Positions 45,469 through 52,529 of a DNA stretch of 64,000 nt are shown here, piece after piece. How positions within the stretch are numbered: the stretch's first letter is position 1; every line of letters begins with the position of its first letter. Source of the stretch: an uncultured Carboxylicivirga sp. (lineage in GTDB: Bacteria > Bacteroidota > Bacteroidia > Bacteroidales > Marinilabiliaceae); NCBI RefSeq assembly GCF_963668385.1, contig NZ_OY764327.1:4498501-4562500 (forward strand), read 5' to 3'. The notes under the pieces are model-generated. The model was not told the origin of the DNA. It searched no databases and was given only the letters and a program-made list of their open reading frames with translations. The translations under genes and the position numbers were made by a program.

Positions 45469-46188
45469 TCAAAATTCAAGACCTGTAAGTTCCATCAATT
45501 GATGATAATGAGCATAAAAATTATGCTTTGCTTTATTATAATCATCTTTAGCCTTACCTACTGTTGATGCTAAAAGTGCAAACTTGTTGATGTCTGTTCT
45601 ACCGTTCAGTAAATCCTTTTCAGCTTTAACATATGCAACATTTAATGTCTGATAAATATCATAGTAAGTACGCATACTCTCATCTAAGTATTTGAGATTA
45701 TAATATGCCTCAATTATAACAGTTCGAAGTTGGTTTTCTGCATCTTGCATTGTAAATAATGATTTTTTCTTAACCAACTCTAGCTTTTCTACCTCTTTAG
45801 TTCTACTTGTTAATGATGAAAACGGAAGTTTTATACCAACTCCCCCATAGTAACGAGTACTTTCTCCACGATTTAAAAAACCATAATTGTATGAGCCATC
45901 TGGTGAAGTATTATCTTGTAATATAACCTGGTCATATATTCCATAGTTAGCAGTTCCTTCAATAAATAAATAATCAAGCCATTTTCTTTTTTGCAAGCTT
46001 ATTTCCTTTTCATCTATTTCCATTTGTGTATGCTGCGATTGAATAAATGGAGAATGTTCAATAGCTGCCTCTACTAATTCATTTATACTGGGTAAATTAA
46101 TAAGCGAAGAATCAGATTCGGTTTGAGCAGCAACAATAGTTGTAGATATGAACAAAATTGATAGTAAAAATAGTTTAACTAATTCCAT
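45469..46188 (-). CDS. Short TolC-like outer-membrane factor
   Basis: This protein of 239 residues has a signal peptide (FLLSILFISTTIVAAQ) and long helices of the outer-membrane efflux (OEP/TolC) family: SLINLPSINELVEAAIEHSP, followed by QMEIDEKEISLQKRKW. Typical TolC-family proteins have about 430-500 residues with two repeats. This one has a single repeat length and no sign of truncation by frameshift. It may form a half-type factor or an oligomer with more subunits. In an exopolysaccharide cluster it takes the place normally held by a Wza-type export protein, which is absent. Confidence 0.75.
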   Translation of the reverse strand: MELVKLFLLSILFISTTIVAAQTESDSSLINLPSINELVEAAIEHSPFIQSQHTQMEIDEKEISLQKRKWLDYLFIEGTANYGIYDQVILQDNTSPDGSYNYGFLNRGESTRYYGGVGIKLPFSSLTSRTKEVEKLELVKKKSLFTMQDAENQLRTVIIEAYYNLKYLDESMRTYYDIYQTLNVAYVKAEKDLLNGRTDINKFALLASTVGKAKDDYNKAKHNFYAHYHQLMELTGLEF

Positions 46189-46211
46189 ATCTTATTGAAT
46201 ATCATGTTATA

Positions 46212-47327
46212 TTAAACACTTTCATGTTGAAAGACAGCCGGAATTGTCTTAACCAAAATCCACATATCTCCCCAAAAGCTATTGTTTTCAGCATATTGAA
46301 CATCGAGTTCCTTTCTACCATCAGCCGACATTTGATTTAGCTTTGCTCTTTCTGTTACCTGCCATAAGCCAGTTAAGCCTGCAGGAGCTAAAAATCTTTT
46401 TGCCCATCGATCAGTCGTTAATTTTTCAGCTTCGTATAATGGCAAAGGGCGATTTCCTACAATAGACATATCTCCTTTTAGTACATTAAATAGCTGAGGT
46501 AATTCATCCATACTTGTATTGCGAAGAAGTCTTCCTACTTTTGTTATCCGAGGGTCATTGGATACTTTAAAAAAGGCTCTTTTTTGTTTAAGTTTCTTTT
46601 CCTGTGCATGACTGTTCTCATTAATAAATCCAGAATCTCCAAGAAGTAGGGCAGCATATTTAAGCTCTTTTAAACTATTAACCTCTTCAAAATCTTTTGT
46701 CTTATATTGATTTTGACTTAATAATTCGGCAATACGTTTATCAGCATCTGGATACATGGACCTAAACTTATAGAAATCAAAAATTTTATAACCAGAGCCT
46801 ACTCGTTTAGATGAATAAATTACTTTTCCTTTTGATTCAAGACGAATTAATATCGCAATTAACAACATTAACGGTGAAAGGACAATAATTAATGATCCAG
46901 CAAATAATATATCAAATATTCTTTTGGGAAGCCTTGTAGTGTAATTTAAATATGTTTTATCATAAATATTATCATCATTCACTGAATATTTACAAAGAAA
47001 TAGAGCTCTTGTCAAAATTTGATTGAACGAAGAATTGGTAGAAAAGAGTTCATTCATTCCATGTCCTTGATATTTCGCAAAATACATAGGATCACCTATA
47101 ATCATTAACTCTATACCTGAATTAATTATTAAAAGCTTTAAGCGTTGAATTTGATGAATCTGATTTGATAAATTACCTTCAAGCTTAAGGATTATTACAT
47201 CTATTCCTTCCAAAGGCTTTTCAAGATAATTAATTGATTCACATACAACAATATCGAGCTCTTCCTTTTGTTTAGATAACTCTCCCTGTGCAACTTTATC
47301 TCCAATATACAACACTCTGAATTTCAT
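46212..47327 (-). CDS. Undecaprenyl-phosphate sugar transferase with a receiver-like N-terminus
   Basis: Residues 1-120 resemble a receiver-like Rossmann fold (KFRVLYIGDKV, VIILKLEG) but without the catalytic aspartate pattern. The C-terminal half is a bacterial sugar transferase (WbaP/WcaJ family): a membrane anchor after TRLPKRIFDILFAGS, then KVIYSSKRVGSGYKIFDFYK and FRSMYPDADK. The ending RVGRLLRNTSMDELPQLFNV and LKGDMSIVGNRPLP is the family signature. It should start repeat-unit assembly on the lipid carrier. A co-operonic CheY-like protein just upstream could interact with the N-terminus (inference). Confidence 0.9.
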   Translation of the reverse strand: MKFRVLYIGDKVAQGELSKQKEELDIVVCESINYLEKPLEGIDVIILKLEGNLSNQIHQIQRLKLLIINSGIELMIIGDPMYFAKYQGHGMNELFSTNSSFNQILTRALFLCKYSVNDDNIYDKTYLNYTTRLPKRIFDILFAGSLIIVLSPLMLLIAILIRLESKGKVIYSSKRVGSGYKIFDFYKFRSMYPDADKRIAELLSQNQYKTKDFEEVNSLKELKYAALLLGDSGFINENSHAQEKKLKQKRAFFKVSNDPRITKVGRLLRNTSMDELPQLFNVLKGDMSIVGNRPLPLYEAEKLTTDRWAKRFLAPAGLTGLWQVTERAKLNQMSADGRKELDVQYAENNSFWGDMWILVKTIPAVFQHESV

Positions 47328-47381
47328 AATAATTAAGATTAAATTTATTCAAATTCAATGCATTAAATCTGCACAATTAAC

Positions 47382-47762
47382 TTAAATAGCTTGTGATACA
47401 TTTAATAGTCTTTTGATTCGAGCTTGTAATTCTGAAGGGTTAAAAGGTTTCTCTAAATAATCGGCAGCCCCTTTTAGTATTAAATTCGTTTTGTTTTCAC
47501 TTGAATCATTACTCGATAAAATAATTATAGGTATATGGCGATAGATCTCACTGGCTTTTATTTGTTCAAGAAAAGCATTACCATCAACTCGTGGCATATT
47601 TAAATCGGTTACAATTAAATCAGGAAAGTATCCCGCCTGAACAATCGCTAGACCTTCTAAACCGTTTTTGGCTGTATTAACCTCATAATCTGACAATAAT
47701 ATTGCTCGCAATAACTGTCTGAAATCATCTTTGTCGTCAACTAATAGAATCTTTTTTTTCAT
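47382..47762 (-). CDS. Single-domain response regulator (CheY-like)
   Basis: This 126-residue receiver has the acidic residues DDKDD at 9-13, phospho-acceptor D53 (IVTDLNMPRVDG), a Ser in IILSSNDSS and K near the end in YLEKPFNP. There is no output domain. It lies 21 bp after the LruC gene and 54 bp before the sugar transferase, inside the exopolysaccharide operon. A post-translational switch of an export or assembly protein is therefore more likely than chemotaxis. Confidence 0.9.
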   Translation of the reverse strand: MKKKILLVDDKDDFRQLLRAILLSDYEVNTAKNGLEGLAIVQAGYFPDLIVTDLNMPRVDGNAFLEQIKASEIYRHIPIIILSSNDSSENKTNLILKGAADYLEKPFNPSELQARIKRLLNVSQAI

Positions 47763-47783
47763 ACATAAGGTTTTATTTGATTA

Positions 47784-49871
47784 TTAGTAGATTTTGTTAT
47801 TATTCCGATAACCAGGCATATCTTTATACCAATCCATATAATTATATCCTCTTGAAACGGCCCATGGAGAAAACATTAAATGAGCTTTTTGTACATCTTC
47901 TTTTTCAATGGGATAACTAAAACTAACTGGAATATTAATTGCCCATGGCAAATATTTATTAGATACATAGTATTCGCCAATTGATGGGTTTGAATCATCA
48001 TCCCCTGTGCCTAATAGAGTTTGGTCAACCAAATCAGTAGGTTCTTTATTGGGTAAATGCACTTCAACACCTCTATCTCTGTTTATAATCATAAAAGGAT
48101 TGTATGGAGCGGTACCTAATATTGCAAAGGTAAGTGGTTCCACAAAATCAATGTTTACAAATTGAGTGTCTGGCACTACATAAGGTGCATTCGTCGACGT
48201 ATTTACTCCTATTCCACTTCCTGGATAAGGTAAATTGTTAAAAGCATCATCAAATAGAATTATTGAAGCTTTGCTTTGATTATTCTCTGTTCCGTTAGAT
48301 GAAATATCCAAATAATTACGGGTAAATCGCTGTCCACTAACAGATGCAATGTTGTTAGGACTAGTATTAAGAAGCAATCCAAAGGCATTATGGTAGGAAG
48401 CTCCAATAGCCTTCACAACTATTTTAGATTGAATTCCTGTGATGTGATTTTGAGCATCAGTAACCTGATTGAAGTTATAGTCAATAACTAAATCATTAAA
48501 ATCATAGTCCCCCTTGTACGGCCACAAATCTTCATAAACAAGAGTACCAAATAAATTCTCCCCGGGATAATGATTTTGGAACGCTTTTGATGGATCATTA
48601 GGATAAGCATCAAAAACATCTGTAACACCATCTCCGTCACTATCAGTAGGAGTATCAATGGGTTGATAGAATTCTGTATTTACCGCTGTATTAGGTGTAA
48701 TCGTTGTATAAAATACAGCGTCATTAAAATCTTCATCACTACCGCTATCTCTTCTTATATCTTCAAATCCCAATAGCAAAATATTACGCTGATCGTCATA
48801 TAACATTACATTATGCTTTTTTAAATCCGCATCTTGTTCAGCATTAAATTTAATATCGGAATAATGAGTATAAATACCATTGGTAACAGTTCCATTTCTC
48901 CAACCCTGACCAGTAATAAACCAACTAACCACTGTATTAGGAGGAAAAAACCTGGAATATTCATTTGTTATAGGATCTAAGTAATAAAGTTGAACCTTTT
49001 CTCCCGATAGTAACCCACCTCCTGAGTTTTGATAGGAAACATTTGGAAATATCACAGTTTTATCCCTGATATCATCAACTGTCGCAGGAGGATCATCTAT
49101 AGAATAAGTATAATAACCCAATAAATTTAACCATCCGGCTCCTTCATGAACAAAAGTTACCCAAATTTCACATTGTTCGTTTACAATAAGGTTTGCATCT
49201 GAATTACTTGCTAAGTACTGTGGATGCGATTGGGGTAAAGTAATCCCTTCTGGTAGCGATGCATTAACATCATTTAAAAACGCTTGATCAATTTCATCCT
49301 TAACAGGATCTAAGTAATTGGGTACACCTTGAGAATTCCAACTACCCAATGTATAATACCCATTCACTATTGTTACAGACTCAACTTGAGAACTTTTTAA
49401 TATTGCTGAATTTGTATTGGTATATTCAAGGCTCCCACCAATAATTATATTAGTATAACCGTAAGTACTAACTGCTGTTTTGTGGGGTAATCCAATGTAT
49501 TTACTGATAATATAAATACTATCCACAATACTTGGTAAATCTAATTTTACAGTATATTCCCCATTTTCATTTGTTATACCTGTTGCTACTTTATATTGAG
49601 TATTGTTTTCGACTAAAATCCCTTGTTCATCTAACGGATTCTGAGTATATATTTCTAATACCGCTCCTTTAATGGGTTCATTAGAAAAATTTAAAGTTGT
49701 AATTGTGTAATCCTGATTTTGAGTTGTATTAAATTCGAATCCCTGATAGATACCTGAACTATCAATTTGCTGTTCAATAGACTCTATTTGTTTTTCTAAG
49801 CAGCTACTAAAGTTCAGGCTTAATAACAACAAAACAAATACGTTTACTTTAATATGTTTATTCTTTTCCAT
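47784..49871 (-). CDS. LruC-domain surface lipoprotein
   Basis: This protein of 695 residues has a lipoprotein signal (LLLLSLNFSSC). It continues with a CarboxypepD-like beta domain (about 65-120), a DUF4114-like region containing LLGFEDIRRDSGSDEDFNDA, and a calcium-binding thrombospondin type 3 motif DSDGDGVTDVFDAYPND. The C-terminal LruC region starts YEDLWPYKGDYDFNDLVIDY. LruC proteins are exported in Bacteroidota and other phyla, with unknown function. It is the first gene after the sigma-54-like promoter P1 and precedes all export genes, so it may be a matrix component or surface anchor for the polysaccharide. Confidence 0.85.
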   Translation of the reverse strand: MEKNKHIKVNVFVLLLLSLNFSSCLEKQIESIEQQIDSSGIYQGFEFNTTQNQDYTITTLNFSNEPIKGAVLEIYTQNPLDEQGILVENNTQYKVATGITNENGEYTVKLDLPSIVDSIYIISKYIGLPHKTAVSTYGYTNIIIGGSLEYTNTNSAILKSSQVESVTIVNGYYTLGSWNSQGVPNYLDPVKDEIDQAFLNDVNASLPEGITLPQSHPQYLASNSDANLIVNEQCEIWVTFVHEGAGWLNLLGYYTYSIDDPPATVDDIRDKTVIFPNVSYQNSGGGLLSGEKVQLYYLDPITNEYSRFFPPNTVVSWFITGQGWRNGTVTNGIYTHYSDIKFNAEQDADLKKHNVMLYDDQRNILLLGFEDIRRDSGSDEDFNDAVFYTTITPNTAVNTEFYQPIDTPTDSDGDGVTDVFDAYPNDPSKAFQNHYPGENLFGTLVYEDLWPYKGDYDFNDLVIDYNFNQVTDAQNHITGIQSKIVVKAIGASYHNAFGLLLNTSPNNIASVSGQRFTRNYLDISSNGTENNQSKASIILFDDAFNNLPYPGSGIGVNTSTNAPYVVPDTQFVNIDFVEPLTFAILGTAPYNPFMIINRDRGVEVHLPNKEPTDLVDQTLLGTGDDDSNPSIGEYYVSNKYLPWAINIPVSFSYPIEKEDVQKAHLMFSPWAVSRGYNYMDWYKDMPGYRNNNKIY

Positions 49872-49894
49872 ACCCTGACTTTTATCGATAACAA

Positions 49895-49911
49895 TTCAAG
49901 TCATGTGCCAA
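49895..49911 (-). promoter_or_regulatory. Sigma-54-like -24/-12 promoter (P1) of the LruC-wzy operon
   Basis: On the minus strand it reads TTGGCAC-ATGAC-TTGAA. The last base of the -12 box is 24 bases before the ATG (49871), the same as at P2. The full -24 match and exact spacer support sigma-54; the -12 box departs by one base (TTGA for TTGC). It is just downstream of the NtrC-type gene. Confidence 0.62.
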
Positions 49912-49977
49912 TACAACTATATGCTTATTTTACTGCATGTTGCATATATCTAACAGTTTGGTATTAGCTGGATATTC

Positions 49978-49989
49978 TTCAAAAATGAA
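49978..49989. promoter_or_regulatory. TTCA-N4-TGAA dyad, candidate activator site for P1
   Basis: TTCAAAAATGAA lies 66 bp upstream of the P1 -24 box. The same 12 bases occur at 39730-39741 and a one-base variant at 39700-39711, each close to another sigma-54-like promoter. Confidence 0.5.
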
Positions 49990-50034
49990 CACTACCCTCT
50001 TCTTTTCCAAAGGAAATATTGAAATTGAAGAATT

Positions 50035-51417
50035 CTAATTTTTCATTGTGATATTGTATTTAGAAATACGACGATATAGTGCATTCCAATCTAAATTTAA
50101 AAGACGTGCAGCCTCAGCTTTATTATAATCAACTTTTTCAAGAACTTTTTGAATTGTCTGTTTTTCTATTTCTTTTAGATCGTAGGTATGCTCAGAAATA
50201 TAAACCTCTTCTTTTACGTTAAAACTATTGATGAAAGTGAAATGATGAGGTGCTAATTCGTTAGAATTGCACATTATAACTGCACGTTCAACCATATTTT
50301 TCAACTCACGAACATTACCCGGAAAAGAATATTTTGATAATAAATAGATGGCATCTGGATGTATCTCTTTTATGTTCTTTCCCATCTTGGCGGATAAGTT
50401 TTTAAGAAAGTGTTTAGCCAACAGTGGAATATCCTCAACTCTTTCTCTTAATGGGGGAATATTAATAATGAAGGTTCCAACACGATGAAACAAATCTAAG
50501 CGAAAGTTTTTCCCATTTGTTAATTCTTCAACCGATTTATTAGTTGCAGAAATAATTCTAATATCAAAGTGTTGAGTTTGATGTGTTCCAACTTTGGTAA
50601 ATTTTCTTTCTTCCAAGACTCTCAGTAACTTTACTTGAAGTCCCAGTGTCATTTCTCCTATCTCGTCAAAAAAAAGTGTTCCTTTATTGGCAGATTCAAA
50701 CCAACCAGCTTTATCAGAGATGGCTCCGGTAAAACTACCTTTTTTATGCCCAAAAAGTTCACTTTCAAATAATGCCTCAGGTATAGCCGACATGTTAAGA
50801 GCACCAAAGAACTCATCATTTCTATTACTCAAATGATGTATACCTCTGGCAACCACCTCCTTCCCTGTCCCACTTTCTCCGATAAGTAAAACGGATGTAT
50901 CCGGGGTTTGCGATACCAACTGCATTTGTTCTTTAATGCTTTCAATCAATTTACTCTTCCCAACAATGGTATTACCTATTTTACTATCTACCTCTGCTTG
51001 CAGTAATTTATTTTTCTTGATTGCTTTTTTATATCCACTCTTTAAATCAGAAAATTTTCGCGTTCTTTCTATCGCTAACCATAACTGTTCGGATGAAATA
51101 GGTTTCCGACAATAGTCTGTAGCACCCTGACGAAGTGCTCCAATAACAGTTTCCATCTTATCAGAAGAACTAATCATTATGACTTCAATATCAGGGTACT
51201 CATCTTTAACTTTTTGAATCATTGATAATCCATCCATTTCAGGCATATGAAAATCCATAATAATAAGATCTATTCTTTCATTCGATAGTATTTTAAAACC
51301 AACAGATGGCTTATCGGCTGTAAATATGTTTAACTTGTCTTTTAACATGGATTGCACCATATTTCTAACAATTGGATCATCATCTATAATAAGTACATTA
51401 AGAGAATATATTTTCAT
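50035..51417 (-). CDS. NtrC-family sigma-54-dependent response regulator
   Basis: This protein of 460 residues has the full domain order: a receiver with D55 (LIIMDFHMPEMDG), an AAA+ domain with Walker A GESGTGKE (180-187), the sigma-54 contact loop GSFTGA (227-232), Walker B FFDEIGE, and a C-terminal Fis-type HTH (DYNKAEAARLLNLDWNALYR). Serine in place of the first alanine of GAFTGA is a known tolerated variant. It follows the receiver-kinase by 3 bp in the H-NOX operon and precedes P1. It is the obvious candidate activator of the exopolysaccharide promoters. Confidence 0.93.
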   Translation of the reverse strand: MKIYSLNVLIIDDDPIVRNMVQSMLKDKLNIFTADKPSVGFKILSNERIDLIIMDFHMPEMDGLSMIQKVKDEYPDIEVIMISSSDKMETVIGALRQGATDYCRKPISSEQLWLAIERTRKFSDLKSGYKKAIKKNKLLQAEVDSKIGNTIVGKSKLIESIKEQMQLVSQTPDTSVLLIGESGTGKEVVARGIHHLSNRNDEFFGALNMSAIPEALFESELFGHKKGSFTGAISDKAGWFESANKGTLFFDEIGEMTLGLQVKLLRVLEERKFTKVGTHQTQHFDIRIISATNKSVEELTNGKNFRLDLFHRVGTFIINIPPLRERVEDIPLLAKHFLKNLSAKMGKNIKEIHPDAIYLLSKYSFPGNVRELKNMVERAVIMCNSNELAPHHFTFINSFNVKEEVYISEHTYDLKEIEKQTIQKVLEKVDYNKAEAARLLNLDWNALYRRISKYNITMKN

Positions 51418-51420
51418 AAT

Positions 51421-52524
51421 TTAGTTTCTAGTTGATGGACTCTTGTATAATGAAATTTTAACCAAAGTACCTACATCTACTTCACTTTCTACCTCTAAGG
51501 TGCCACCATTATATTCAACAAAATCTTTAATTAGTAAAAAACCTAATCCTGTTCCCGATTCATTATTTGTTCCGTATGTTGATATAGACTTATTCTCAGT
51601 CAATATGTTTTTTAGCATCTGTTCACTCATTCCAACACCCGTATCCTCTACCATTAGCTTTACTTTAGGACCATCGTCTTCAAAAAATACTCTTATCATC
51701 CCTTTTTCTGGGGTGAATTTGATAGCATTGGAAAGAATATTTCTAAAAACTGTGTTAATTGTTGTTTTATCATAAAATACATGCAGATTTGTAGGCATAT
51801 CTACGGATACTTTAATAAACTTTGAATCGGCTGTTTGCTGAAGTAAGTGAACTGTTTCATATACCATTGCCGATAGGTCATTCATTTGGGGCGAAAGTAC
51901 ACTCATATCAGACTGGAAACGAGTCCATGTAAGTAAATTTTGTAATAAAGCATAAGTACTATTGGTGCTTTCTAAGAGTCGATCAATTGTTTCTTTAAAT
52001 AAGTCAGATCCGCATTCGATATATCCATGTTTAAAGGCATCAATCATTAGCATAATATTTGAAAATGGTGTTTTAATATCATGAGCAATGATCGAGTACA
52101 TTCTATCACGACTTCGATTCATGTTTTCGATTCTCTTGCGCGCCAAAAACAAATCCAAATGAATCTTTACCCTTGAAATTAATTCATCTTTATGAAATGG
52201 CTTGGTAACATAATCAACACCACCTACTTTATAGGCTTCTACTAAGTCTTCAGTGGCTGTTTTTGCAGTTAAAAAAATGATTGGAACATCCTCTAGTAAT
52301 GGATTACTCTTTATTTTTCTACAAGTTTCTATTCCATCCATTCCTGGCATCATTATATCTAAAAGTATTAGATCTGGTTTATATGTTTCTATTTGATCTA
52401 AAGCAGCTTGTCCACTCTGAGCCAACCCAATTCTATATCCAAGTTTACGCAAGAAATTAGTTGTTACCTGAAGATTGACTACATTATCATCAACAATAAG
52501 TATAAATGGCTCTATTTTATTCAT
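51421..52524 (-). CDS. Response regulator-histidine kinase (REC-HisKA-HATPase)
   Basis: This protein of 367 residues has a receiver with D56 (LILLDIMMPGMDG) and K in VTKPF, then HisKA with H148 in YSIIAHDIKTPFSN. The HATPase domain shows NAIKFTPE, DTGVGM and a G-x-G-x-G loop (SGTGLGFLL). It carries no membrane segment. Its place between the hybrid kinase (5 bp upstream) and the NtrC regulator (3 bp downstream) suggests a relay: hybrid kinase receiver or own receiver, then own kinase, then NtrC D55. Confidence 0.9.
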   Translation of the reverse strand: MNKIEPFILIVDDNVVNLQVTTNFLRKLGYRIGLAQSGQAALDQIETYKPDLILLDIMMPGMDGIETCRKIKSNPLLEDVPIIFLTAKTATEDLVEAYKVGGVDYVTKPFHKDELISRVKIHLDLFLARKRIENMNRSRDRMYSIIAHDIKTPFSNIMLMIDAFKHGYIECGSDLFKETIDRLLESTNSTYALLQNLLTWTRFQSDMSVLSPQMNDLSAMVYETVHLLQQTADSKFIKVSVDMPTNLHVFYDKTTINTVFRNILSNAIKFTPEKGMIRVFFEDDGPKVKLMVEDTGVGMSEQMLKNILTENKSISTYGTNNESGTGLGFLLIKDFVEYNGGTLEVESEVDVGTLVKISLYKSPSTRN

Positions 52525-52529
52525 AAACT

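Noticed and set aside
49921-49970. TGCA-TGT-TGCA near 49934-49944 as a regulator site
   Set aside because: It is short, not repeated at the other two promoters, and likely by chance in AT-rich DNA.
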